DNA from: Elephas maximus indicus
Lineage: Eukaryota > Chordata > Mammalia > Proboscidea > Elephantidae
Assembly: GCF_024166365.1 (NCBI RefSeq)
Contig: NC_064832.1
Location: 41,320,249-41,384,248, forward strand
Reading direction: 5' to 3'
DNA: 64,000 nt
Under the pieces are notes generated by a model, which saw only the letters and a list, made by a program, of their open reading frames with translations, did not search any database and was not told where the DNA came from. The position numbers and the translations under genes are program-made. Shown here in pieces: positions 1 to 9,954 of the stretch; the first letter of the stretch is position 1; the number at the start of each line of letters is the position of its first letter.

Positions 1-28
1 AAAATTACTTAAAAAAAAAAAAAAAAAG

Positions 29-2580
29 ATGTCTTGTCGGAGGCTTGGATTTCCCGCTGGCAATTTACACAGGGTTGGAGTGGAGTCCTGGCTTCTGCTG
101 GCGACAGGGTCTCTCACCAAAACTGTGAATTTTTATGAGGAAGAAATTCCCAGCACCTTCATTGGTATTCTGTTTCACCACTCTAGTTTAATTCCCAGAG
201 CGAGGCACCAAGCCAGTTAAGTCTGATGAAGCGGTTCAACGGTTTGCTGATCCTGGTGCGAGTGGACAAGTACGAGTAGCTGATGGTCAGGGACGCTGGC
301 CTGAACCGCGAGCGGCTGTGTTGCCGGGCTCAGCAGTGAGTGCAGGCCTTCGACGTGGTCAGCTTTTCGAAGGAGCAGTTCCGGCTGGTGCACCTAGAGG
401 TGGAGGCGAAGGAAGTCAGCGACCACGTGCCGCGCTCCCCCTTGCCCCAGATCCGGGTGGAGGTGTCCGAGGGTGAGGCCGCGGGCACGTGCATCCCCCT
501 GTAGGCGCCAGTCGACTAGGACGTGGGCGCCAACGGGCTGCAGAGTGTGCGCCTGGCATAGCCCCACAGCGGGTTCCTCTTGGAGCTGCAGACGCACGTG
601 GACGGAGCCCTGTGTGCCGTTCTGGTGTTGCTGCAGGAGCTGGACCGCAAGAGCCAGGCCAGCTACAGTGTGGCGCTGGTATCCCAGGACGGAGGCCGCC
701 CGCCGTGCTCCGCCACAGCTGCCCTCAGCTTGCGCGTGCTGGACGCCAACGACCACACCCCAGCCTTCCCGCAGGGCGCAGTAGCCGAGGTGGAGCAGGC
801 GGAGGACGCGCCGGTGGGCTCGCTGCTTCTCGACTTGGACGCCGCCGACCCCGACGAGGGCCCCAACGGCGAAGTGGTGTTCTCCTTTGGCGCCCGAACC
901 CGGTGCGAGGCGCGCCGCCTCTTCCGGCTCGACCCGCGCTCCGGCCGCCTCACCCTGGCGGGGCCAGTGGACTACCAGCGACAGGACACCTACGAGCTAG
1001 ACGTGCGGCGCAGGACCGCGGTCTGGGGTTACGCGCGGCTATCTGCAAGGTTATCGTGCGTTTCCACGACGTAAACGACAACGCTCCCCACATCGCCACC
1101 ACCCGGCTGACTGCCCCGAGCGCGCCCGCCACGTCGCCCTTCTCCGCGGCGGCCGCCGCTCTCGGGGTAAGGGGTCGGGGGCGGACGCGACTTTGTCGGG
1201 GTGGGAGGGGACGAGGAAGGATCCCGGACGCCCGAAGCCTGCTCCACCTCCTGGTGCCAGAGGATGCAGCGAGAGAACGCCCGGTGGCACTGGTCAGCAC
1301 CTCGGACAGGGACTCGGGCGCCAGCGGGCTGGTGCGCTGCGCCCTCTACCGGCACGAGCACTTTAGGCTGCAGCCGGCCTTACACCGGCAGCTACCTGGT
1401 GGTGACCACAGCGTCGCTGGCCGAGAGCGTATCGCTGAGCACAACCAGACGTTGGTGGCAGAGGACCGCGGCGCCCTCCCCCCCCACCCCTGCGCACCGC
1501 GCAGCTTTTCACGCTGCCAGTCTACGAGGAGGTGTAGGTGCGCCAGAGCCACACTCTTGGCTCCTACCTGGCCACGGTAGCCGTCTGGGACCCGGACCTG
1601 GGACGCAATGATCAGGTCACCTACTGGCTGCTAGAAGCCAAGCTGGGTCGCGCCAGGGGTGCCGTGTCCACGTACGTCTCGGTGCAGCTGCTTGTGGAAG
1701 ACCAGAACGACCACCCGCCCCGGCTGGTGGCACCTCAACTCTCCAATGGTTCAGCCCAAGTGCCTCTGCCCTGGGGTGTGTTCCTGGGCTACTGGTGACC
1801 CTAGTGCAGGCGCGGGACGCGGACGAGGGTGCAAACTCCTAGCTGACTTACACTCTTCTCAGCAATGACGGCAGCCCTGGGGCATTAGTGCTGCATCCGG
1901 TCACAGGAGAACTGTTCATTAAGCGCCGCCTCTCCCCGCAGGCCGCCGGCGCGTTCGCTCACGGTGGTCGTCGCGGTACAGGAGGGAGGCCGGCCGGCCC
2001 TGTCGTGCACTGCAGCTCTGCTCTGGTGCCCGCAGGCCCGGCGCCACCTGGCGGAAAGGTGGTGCTAGTGCCGCAGCCGCCGCCGCAGCCGCCACAAGAA
2101 AGAGAGGGACCCTGAACAGTGCCAGGAGCAGGGTGGCAGCCTGACCTCTCCGTGGTCTTGATCAGTGTTCTGGTCGGCGGGTGTGGCCTTTGCTGGTGAC
2201 CATCGTTACCGCGGTTGCTCCTGCCAACTTGCGGCCAGGACTTAAAGGAAAGAGCTTTGCAAACACAGCTCTTGCAGGTTCTAGGTGAAGGGTAATCAGG
2301 CTGGTCCAAGTCGCCAAAGATCAGGGACAGACTCTGGGGCCTTCATTCGAGGTTCTCCACAGAGACATAAACGCTTACTATCTCTGCAGAGGTCCAGGAC
2401 ATTCAGTTTGCGGAAGTTTCCCAATAGGGTATCCCTACGCTCTTCACCCCAGGAGAGGAGCAGGATCCCCTGGGCCCAGGTAGAGCACCCCCAGCTTTTA
2501 ATGTCCTCATTAACATTTAATAGGTTTTCATACTGGGAGCTTTATAAAAAGTCAGTGGCTGATCAGGTTTGGGATTTCAA
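29..2580 (+). pseudogene. Decayed protocadherin exon 1 (PCDH8-like)
   Basis: This is the relic of a large cadherin-domain exon. A living family member would be a single-pass neuronal adhesion protein. The ATG at 29 opens a signal-peptide-like stretch (MSCRRLGFP) leading into KTVNFYEEE, as at a protocadherin N-terminus. Later stretches include [65 protein letters not shown] and DQNDHPP, which are classic cadherin-repeat calcium-binding motifs. Stops interrupt one frame at 277, 337, 502, 517 and 559. A 1-nt loss lies near 1008, and a +1/-1 pair lies near 1380 and 1422. Text between STYVSVQ and VEDQNDH is shortened, which fits an internal deletion in the fourth or fifth repeat. Around 2142-2220 a frameshifted hydrophobic stretch (LSVVLISVLVGG) looks like the membrane segment. 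The resemblance is strongest to PCDH8. A human locus named PCDH8P1 is known to me, but orthology cannot be tested here. The end is approximate. Confidence 0.85.
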
Positions 2581-2594
2581 ATGGCTAATCTTTG

Positions 2595-2609
2595 GAGTCC
2601 TGTTTATTT
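2595..2609. repeat. Left target-site duplication of L1-1
   Basis: The 15-bp GAGTCCTGTTTATTT is repeated exactly at 9940-9954. The pair flanks the minus-strand L1 and marks a recent endonuclease-primed insertion. Confidence 0.92.
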
Positions 2610-2626
2610 ATTTTTTTTTAATAACT

Positions 2627-2632
2627 TTTATT
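2627..2632 (-). promoter_or_regulatory. L1-1 polyadenylation signal
   Basis: The plus-strand TTTATT reads AATAAA on the minus strand, just before the A-rich tail at 2619-2610. This is the expected position for an L1 3' end. Confidence 0.7.
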
Positions 2633-3532
2633 AAGCTTCAAGTGAACGTTTACAAATCCAATCAGTCTGTCACATATAAGTTTACATACATCTCACTCCC
2701 TACTCCCACTTGCTCTCCCCCTCTTGAGTCAGCCCTTTCAGTCTCTCCTTTCTTGACAATTTTGCCGGCTTCCCTCTCTCTCTATCCTCCCATCCCCCCT
2801 CCAGACAAGAGTTGCCAACACAATCTCAAGTGTCCACCTGATATAATTAGCTCACTCTTCATCAGCGTCTCTCTCCTACCCGGTGACCAGTCCCTTTCAT
2901 GTCTGATGAGTTGTCTTCGGGGATGGTTCCTGTCCTGTGCCAACAGAAGGTCTGGGGAGCATGGCCGCCGGATTCCTCTAGTCTCAGACAGACCATTAAG
3001 TTTGGTCTTTTTATGAGAATTTGGGGTCTGTATCCCACTGATCTCCTGCTCCCTCAGGGGTCCTCTGCTGTGCTCCCTGTCAGGGCAGTCATCGATTGTG
3101 GCCGGGCACCAACTAGTTCTTCTGGTCTCAGGATGATGTAGGTCTCTGGTTCATGTGGCCCTTTCTGTCTCTTGGGCTCTTAGTTGTCGTGTGGCCTTGG
3201 TGTTCTTCATTTTCCTTTGCTCCAGGTGGGTTGAGACCAATTGATGCATCTTAGATAGCTGCTTGTTAGCATTTGAGACCCCAGACGCCACATTTCAAAG
3301 TGGGATGCAGAATGATTTCATAATAGAATTATTTTGCCAATTGACTTAGAAGTCCCCGCAAACCATGTTCCCCAGACCCCCGCGCTTGCTCCACTGACCT
3401 TTGAAGCATTCATTTCATCCCGGAAACTTCTTTGCTTTTGGCCCAGTCCAATTGAGCTGACCTTCCATGTATTGAGTGTTGTCTTTCCCTTCACCTAAAG
3501 CAGTTCTTATCTACTGATTAATCAATAAAAAA

Positions 3533-3562
3533 CCCTCTCCCACCCTCCCTCCCTCCCCCCTT
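3533..3562 (-). other. G-rich polypurine tract in L1-1 3' UTR
   Basis: On the minus strand this is a run of at least four G-triplets or longer G runs separated by single A or T bases. That layout fits an intramolecular G-quadruplex. Such tracts are a known hallmark of mammalian L1 3' UTRs. The counterpart in L1-2 is at about 44339-44360. Confidence 0.75.
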
Positions 3563-3610
3563 CGTAACCACAAAAGTATGTGTTCTCAGTTTATACTATT
3601 TCTCAAGATC

Positions 3611-6600
3611 TTATAATAGTGGTCTTATACAATATTTGTCCTTTTGCCTCTGACTAATTTCGCTCAGCATAATGCCTTCCAGGTTCCTCCATGTTATGAA
3701 ATGTTTCAGAGATTCGTCACTGTTCTTTATCGATGCGTAGTACTCCATTGTGTGAATATACCACAATTTATTTACCCATTCATCCGTTGATGGACACCTT
3801 GGTTGCTTCCAACTTTTTGCTATTGTGAACAGAGCTGCAATAAACATGGGTGTGCATATATCTGTTTGTATGAAGGCTCTTGTATCTCTAGGGTATATTC
3901 CTAGGAGTGGGATTTCTGGGTTGTATGGTAGTTCTATTTCTAACTGTTTCAGATAACGCCAGATGGATTTCCAAAGTGGTTGTACCATTTTACATTCCCA
4001 CCAGCAGTGTATGAGAGTTCCAATCTCTCCGCAGCCTCTCCAACATTTATTATTTTGTGTTTTTTGGATTAATGCCAGCCTTGCTGGTGTGAGATGGAAT
4101 CTCATCGTAGTTTTAATTTGCATTTCTCTAATGGCTAATGATCGAGAGCATTTTCTCATGTATCTGTTGGCTGCCTGAATATCTTCTTTAGTGAAATGTG
4201 TGTTCATATCCTTTGCCCACTTCTTGATTGGGTTGTTTGTCTTTTTCTGGTTGAGTTTTGACAGAATCATGTAGATTCTAGAGATCAGGCGCTGGTCGGA
4301 GATATCGTAGCTGAAAATTCTTTCCCAGTCTGTAGGTGGTCTTTTTACTCTTTTGGAGAAGTCTTTAGATGAGCATAGGTGTTTGATTTTTAGGAGCTCC
4401 CAGTTATCGGGTTTCTCTTCATCATTTTTGGTAATGTTTTGTATTCTGTTTATACCTTGTATTAGGGCTCCTAGGGTTGTCCCAATTTTTTCTTCCATGA
4501 TCTTTATTGTTTTAGTCTTTATGGTTAGGTCTTTGATCCACTTGGAGTTAGTTTTTGTGCATGGCGTGAGGTATGGGTCCTGTTTCATTTTTTTGCAAAT
4601 GGATATCCAGTTATGCCAGCACCATTTGTTAAAAAGGCTATCTTTTCCCCAGTTAATTGACACTGGTCCTTTGTCAAATATCAGCTGCTCATACGTGGAT
4701 GGATCTATGTCTGGGTTCTCATTTCTGTTCCATTGGTCTATGTGTCTGTTGTTGTACCAATACCAGGCTGTTTTGACTACTGTGGCTGTATAATAGGTTC
4801 TGAAGTCAGGTAAGGTGAGGCCTCCCACTTTTTTCTTCTTTTTCAGTAGTGCTTTGCTTATCCGGGGCTTCTTTCCCTTCCATATGAAATTGGTGATTTG
4901 TTTCTCTATCCCCTTAAAATATGACATTGGAATTTGGATCAGAAGTGCGTTAAATGTATAGATGGCTTTTGGTAGAATAGACATTTTTACTATGTTAAGT
5001 CTTCCTATCCATGAGCAGGGTATGTTTTTCAACTTAAGTATGTCCTTTTGAATTTCTTGTAGTATACCTTTGTAGTTTTCTTTGTATAGGTCTTTTACAT
5101 CCTTGGTAAGATTTATTCCTAAGTATTTTATCTTCTTGGGGGCTACTGTGAATGGTATTGATTTGGTTATTTCCTCTTCGGTGTTCTTTTTGTTGATGTA
5201 GAGGAATCCAAGTGATTTTTGTATGTTTATTTTATAACCTGAGACTCTGCCAAACTCTTCTATTAGTTTCAGTAGTTTTCTGGAGGATTCCTTAGGGTTT
5301 TCTGTGTATATAATCATGTCATCTGCAAATAGTGATAACTTTACTTCTTCCTTGCCAATCCGGATACCTTTTATTTCTTTGTCTAGCCTAATTGCCCTGG
5401 CTAGGACTTCCAACACGATGTTGAATAAGAGCGGTGATAAAGGGCATCCTTGTCTGGTTCCCGTTCTCAAGGGAAATGCTTTCAGGTTCTCTCCCTTTAG
5501 AGTGATATTGGCTGTTGGCTTTGCATAGATGCCCTTTATTATGTTGAGGATTTTTCCTTCAATTCCTATTTGGGTAAGAGTTTTTATCATAAATAGGTGT
5601 TGGACTTTGTCAAATGCCTTTTCTGCATTAATTGATAAGATCATGTGGTTTTTGTCTTTTGTTTTATTTATGTGATGGATTACATTAATGGTTTTTCTGA
5701 TATTAAACCAGCCTTGCATACCTGGTATAAATCCCACTTGATCAGGGTGAATTATTTTTTTGATGTGTTGTTGGATTCTATTGGCTAGAATTTTGTTGAG
5801 GATTTTTGCATCAATGTTCATGAGGGATATAGGTCTATAATTTTCTTTTTTTGTAATGTCTTTACCTGGTTTTGGTATCAGGGAGATGGTGGCTTCATAG
5901 AATGAGTTGGGTAGTATTCCGTCATTTTCTATGCTTTGGAATACCTTTAGTAGTAGTGGTGTTAACTCTTCTCTGAAAGTTTGGTAGAACTCTGCAGTGA
6001 AGCCGTCCGGGCCAGGGCTTTTTTCTGTTGGGAGTTTTTTGATTACCGTTTCAATCTCTTTTTTTGTTATGGGTCTATTTAGTTGTTCTACTTCTGAATG
6101 TGTTAGTTTAGGTAGGTAGTGTTTTTCCAGGAATTCATCCATTTCTTCTAGGTTTTCAAATTTGTTAGAGTACAATTTTTCATAATAATCTGAAATGATT
6201 CTTTTAATTTCATTTGGTTCTGTGGTGATGTGGTCCTTCTCATTTCTTATTCGGGTTATTTGTTTCCTTTCCTGTATTTCTTTAGTCAGTCTAGCCAATG
6301 GTTTATCAATTTTGTTAATTTTTTCAAAGAACCAGCTTTTGGCTTTGTTAATTCTTTCGATTGTTTTTCTGTTCTCTAATTCATTTAGTTCAGCTCTAAT
6401 TTTTATTATTTGTTTTCTTCTGGTGCCTGATGGATTCTTTTGTTGCTCAGTTTCTATTTGTTCAAGTTGTAGGGACAGTTCTCTGATTTTGGCTCTTTCT
6501 GCTTTTTGTATGTGTGCATTTATTGATATAAATTGGCCTCTGAGCACTGCTTTTGCTGTGTCCCAGAGGTTTTGATAGGAGGTATTTTCATTCTCGTTGC

Positions 6601-7427
6601 TTTCTATGAATTTCCCTATTCCCTCTTTGATGTCTTCTATAACCCAGTCTTTTTTCAGGAGGGTATTGTTCATTTTCCAAGTATTTGATTTCTTTTCCCT
6701 AGTTTTTCTGTTATTGATCTCTAGTTTTATTGCCTTATGGTCTGAGAAGATGCTTTGTAATATTTCGATGTTTTGGACTCTGCAAAGGTTTGTTTTATGA
6801 CCTAATATGTGGTCTATTCTAGAGAATGTTCCATGTGCGCTAGAAAAAAAAGTATATTTTGCAGCAGTTGGGTGGAGAGTTCTGTATAAGTCAATGAGGT
6901 CAAGTTGGTTGATTGTTGTAATTAGGTCTTCCGTGTCTCTGTTGAGCTTCTTACTGGATGCCCTGTCCTTCTCCGAAAGTGGTGTGTTGAAGTCTCCTAC
7001 TGTAATTGTGGAGGTATCTATCTCACTTTTCAATTCTGTTAAAATTTGATTTATGTATCTTGCAGCCCTGTCATTGGGTGCGTAAATATTTAATATGGTT
7101 ATGTCTTCCTGATCAATTGTCCCTTTTATCATTATATAGTGTCCTTCTTTATCCTTTGTGGTGGATTTAAGTCTAACGTCTATTTTGTCAGAAATTAATA
7201 TTGCTACTCCTCTTCTTTTTTGCTTATTGTTTGCTTGATATACTTTTTTTCCATCCTTTGAGTTTTAGTTTGTTTGTGTCTCTAAGTCTAAGGTGTGTCT
7301 CTTGTAGGCAGCATATAGATGGATCGTGTTTCTTTATCCAGTCTGTGACTCTCTGTCTCTTTATTGGTGCATTTAGTCCATTTACATTCAGGGTAATTAT
7401 AGATAAATAAGTTTTTAGTGCTGTCAT
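3611..7427 (-). pseudogene. L1-1 ORF2: endonuclease/reverse transcriptase, one frameshift
   Basis: This encodes the L1 endonuclease and reverse transcriptase, which nick target DNA and copy the element's RNA in place. After allowing for one extra base, the length is about 1271 residues, against about 1275 for human ORF2p. The endonuclease residues N14, E43, D145, N147, D205 and H230 all fall at the human positions (motifs LNVNGLN, QETHL, GDFN, SRIDH, SDH). Reverse transcriptase motif C, FADD, is at 5318-5329 (residues 700-703). The C-terminal CX3CX7HX4C motif ([11 protein letters not shown]...C) is complete. There are two defects. A T7 run at 7244-7250 shifts the frame after residue ~60, because the other L1 here has six bases at this spot. 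Codon 600 at 5627-5629 is Asn where motif A normally has the catalytic Asp. The rest is open from 7132 to 3611. Long plus-strand frames here are antisense shadows. Confidence 0.93.
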
Positions 7428-7912
7428 TTTGATGCCTTTTTATGTGTGCTGTTGACAATTTCATTTTTCCCCTTCCTTTTTGTGCTGAGGCGTTTTTCTT
7501 AGTAAATTGTGAGATCCTCATTTTCATAGTGCTTGACTTTATGTTAGTTGAGTCGTTACGTTTTTCTTGGTTTTTATCTTGAGTTATAGAGTTGTTATAC
7601 CTTTTTGTGGTTACCTTCTTATTTACCCCTATTTTTCTAAGTAAAAACCTAACTTGTATTGTCCTATATCGCCTTGTATCACTCTCCATATGGCAGTTCA
7701 ATGCCTCCTGTGTTTAGTCCCTCTTTTTGATTATTGTGATCTTTTACCTATTGACTTCCATGATTCCCTGTTATGTGTATTTTTTTTTAATTAATCTTAA
7801 TTTGTTTATTTTTGTGATTTCCCTATTTGAGTTGATACCAGGACGTTCTGTTTTGTGACCTTGTGTTGTGCTGATATCTGATATTATTGGTTCTCTGACC
7901 AAACAATATCCT
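7428..7912 (-). other. L1-1 inter-ORF spacer (~485 nt)
   Basis: This stretch separates ORF1 from ORF2 and is far longer than the ~63-nt spacer of human L1. It is A-rich on the minus strand and clearly alignable with the 40.0-40.47 kb spacer of L1-2, for example a shared piece around the phrase TAGAAAAATAGGG. A minus-strand frame at 7701-7288 covers part of it and runs into the start of ORF2 in another phase. Confidence 0.8.
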
Positions 7913-8902
7913 TTAGTATTTCTTGTAGCTTTGGTTTGGTTTTTGCAAATTCTCTAAACTGTGTTTGTCTGTAAATATCTTAATTTCTCCTTCATATTTC
8001 AGAGAGAGTTTTGCTGGATATATGATCCTTGGCTGGCAGTTTTTCTCCTTCAGTGTTCTGTATATGTCGTCCCATTCCCTTCTTGCCTGCATGGTTTCTG
8101 CTGAGTAGTCAGAACATATTCTTATTGATTCTCCCTTGAAGGAAACCTTTCTTTTCTCCCTGGCTGCTTTTAAAATTTTCTGTTTATCTTTGGTTTTGGT
8201 GAGTTTGATGATAATATGTCTTGGTGTTTTTCTTTTTGGATCAGTCTTAAATGGGGTTCGATGAGCATCTTGGATAGATATCCTTTCGTCTTTCATGATG
8301 TCAGGGAAGTTTTCTGTCAGGAGTTCTTCAACTATTTTCTCTGTGTTTTCTGTCCCCCCTCCCTGTTCTGGGACTCCAATCACCCGCAGGTTATCCTTCT
8401 TGATAGAGTCCCACATAATTCTTAGGGTTTCTTCATTTTTTTTAATTCTTTTATCTGATTTTTTTTCAGCTATGTTGGTGTTGATTCCCTGGTCCTCCAG
8501 ATGTCCCAGTCTGCATTCTAATTGCTCGAGTCTGCTCCTCTGACTTCCTAGTGCGTTGTCTAATTCTGTTATTTTATTGTTAATCTTTTGGATTTCTACA
8601 TGTTGTCTCTCTATGGATTCTTGCAACTTATTAATTTTTCCAGTATGTTCTTGAATAATCTTTTTGAGTTCTTCAACAGTTTTATCAGTGTGTTCCTTGG
8701 CTTTTTCTGCGGTTATCTTAATTTCATTTGTGATATCATTAAGCATTCTGTAAATTAGTTTTTTATATTCTGTATCTGATAATTCCAAGATTGTATCTTC
8801 ATTTGGGAAAGATATTGATTCTTTTGTTTGGGGGGTTGGAGAAGCTGTCATGGTCTGCTTCTTTAAGTGGTTTGATATGGATTGTTGTCTCCGAGCCATC
8901 AC
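7913..8902 (-). CDS. L1-1 ORF1 RNA-binding chaperone, intact
   Basis: This is a 329-residue open frame starting MMARRQQS, close to the 338 residues of human ORF1p. ORF1p trimers coat L1 RNA and act as nucleic-acid chaperones in the L1 ribonucleoprotein. A flexible N-terminus of about 55 residues is followed by a long charged heptad-like stretch (~57-150: EELKKIIQEHTGKINKLQ and on), which is the trimerising coiled coil. An RNA-recognition-like domain follows (IMWDSIKKDNLRVIGVPEQ, about 165-245), then a C-terminal domain with ARREWDDIYRTLKEK and IIYPAKLSLKYEG. I see no stops or frameshifts. The start is chosen because it is the first Met after stops in the 5' UTR and matches the start of L1-2 ORF1 (MAQRQQ). 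Whether it is transcribed cannot be judged. Confidence 0.93.
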   Translation of the reverse strand: MMARRQQSISNHLKKQTMTASPTPQTKESISFPNEDTILELSDTEYKKLIYRMLNDITNEIKITAEKAKEHTDKTVEELKKIIQEHTGKINKLQESIERQHVEIQKINNKITELDNALGSQRSRLEQLECRLGHLEDQGINTNIAEKKSDKRIKKNEETLRIMWDSIKKDNLRVIGVPEQGGGTENTEKIVEELLTENFPDIMKDERISIQDAHRTPFKTDPKRKTPRHIIIKLTKTKDKQKILKAAREKRKVSFKGESIRICSDYSAETMQARREWDDIYRTLKEKNCQPRIIYPAKLSLKYEGEIKIFTDKHSLENLQKPNQSYKKY

Positions 8903-9229
8903 TGGGAAACTAGTTTTTCAGAAAATCCGCTAAAAAAAAAATGCAGTCAGATCCCTATCAGAGTTCTCCCTCTGGCTCAGGCTATTCAGATGTTAATGAA
9001 GCCGCCTGGGGAGGGTGGGGGAGGGAACAGAGAGATAGGAGAGTAGCACCTCAGAATATAGCCAGAGTTGCTTGTCTTGCTTGGAATGACTATTATATCT
9101 GAGATTCCCGTGGGCGTGTCGCCTATGTGTGCTGGCTGTGTGGAGATTGCCCCCGGGGGGTCTGGCCCGCTGGAGTCACAGTCAGATCCTCCGCTTCCAG
9201 CCCCACGCCCATCGTCAAGGCTCCCCTAC

Positions 9230-9745
9230 TGGGACGGTGCACTCTCGACTCCAAAATCAGTCGCTGCCTCCCGGGGACTTCTCGTCCCTCCAGCCGCGTG
9301 GCCGTGCCGCCCCCGAGAACCAGTTGGGCCTCCTCCCGGGGTTAGTTCAGATGGGTGGAGCAGCTCCCTGTGCTTGTGCCGTGACCGAGTGTCCCGGCTG
9401 GGACGCTGTTCTCCCCGCTCCAATACCAGTCGCTGCCTCCCGGGGACTTCTCCTACCGGCTGCGTCCCACGCCGCCTGCGCGACCCGGCTGGGCCCCTTC
9501 CCGGGGTTAGTTCAGGGGGGTGTAGCAACTCTCCGTGTTTATGCCGTACCTGCGTCCAGTCCAAATCCCTGCGGGATGGTTCCCCGGCTCGGACGCTGCT
9601 CTTTCTGCTCCAAGACCAGTCACTGCCTCCCGGGGACTTCTCCTACCGGCTGCATCCCACGCCGCCTGCGGAACCGGCTGGTCCCCCTCCCGGGGTTAGT
9701 TCAGGGGGGTGGAGCAGCTCTCTGTGCTTGTGCCGTACCTGACTG
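9230..9745 (-). repeat. Tandem CpG-rich monomers in the L1-1 5' UTR
   Basis: About three diverged units of 165-190 bp lie head to tail. The anchor CAGTC(G/A)CTGCCTCCCGG starts at 9258, 9427 and 9617. A second anchor, CCCGGGGTTAGTTCAG, starts at 9335, 9500 and 9689. The units are GC- and CpG-rich, unlike the AT-rich body. The arrangement recalls the promoter monomers of mouse L1, so a promoter role is a reasonable inference. L1-2 shows no comparable repeat in its 5' UTR. Confidence 0.85.
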
Positions 9746-9916
9746 GTACGCTGGCTCCAGGCTCTGGAAACAATCGCTGCTTCCCCGTATTAGTTTGTTC
9801 TCCGTCTCTAAATCTGTGTTTGTTGTTCAGGGTTCGTAGATTGTTATGTATGTGATCGATTCACTTGTTTTTCTGTGTCTTTGTTGTAAGAGGGATCCGA
9901 GGTAGCGTCTGCCTAG

Positions 9917-9931
9917 TCCGCCATCTTGGCT
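9917..9931 (-). promoter_or_regulatory. YY1-like site at the L1-1 5' end
   Basis: On the minus strand GCCAAGATGGCGGAC sits within about 25 nt of the L1 5' end. It matches the AAGATGGC core of the YY1 site that sets the start of human L1 transcription. L1-2 has the same block at 37728-37740. Confidence 0.75.
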
Positions 9932-9939
9932 CCGCCTCC

Positions 9940-9954
9940 GAGTCCTGTTTATTT
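9940..9954. repeat. Right target-site duplication of L1-1
   Basis: Exact copy of 2595-2609. It abuts the 5' end of the element, so the 5' boundary of L1-1 is secure. Confidence 0.92.

Larger units (their letters stand above)
2610..9939 (-). mobile_element. Full-length L1 LINE (L1-1)
   Basis: This is a complete non-LTR retrotransposon of about 7.3 kb read on the minus strand. Its 5' end is at 9939 and its poly(A) end at about 2610-2619. In order on the minus strand it has a 5' UTR (9939-8903) with tandem CpG-rich monomers, ORF1 (8902-7913), an unusually long inter-ORF spacer of about 485 nt, ORF2 (7427-3611) and a ~1-kb 3' UTR (3610-2620) with a G-rich tract and an AATAAA signal. The perfect TSD and intact ORF1 argue for a young insertion. 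It interrupts the protocadherin pseudogene between its first exon and its second exon at 10383. Two lesions in ORF2 suggest it cannot move on its own now. Confidence 0.95.

Noticed and set aside
580..1580. Protocadherin-like open frames read as a living gene
   Set aside because: Five stops upstream in the same frame, several frameshifts and an L1 in the locus make a working protein implausible.
4353..6800. Plus-strand hydrophobic frames of 60-146 codons
   Set aside because: They are antisense to L1-1 ORF2. Its A-rich sense strand gives Leu/Phe/Ile/Ser-rich antisense frames.
9226..9564. 112-codon minus-strand frame in the L1 5' UTR
   Set aside because: Lies within the GC-rich monomers and stops well short of ORF1. 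Taken as a by-product of composition.
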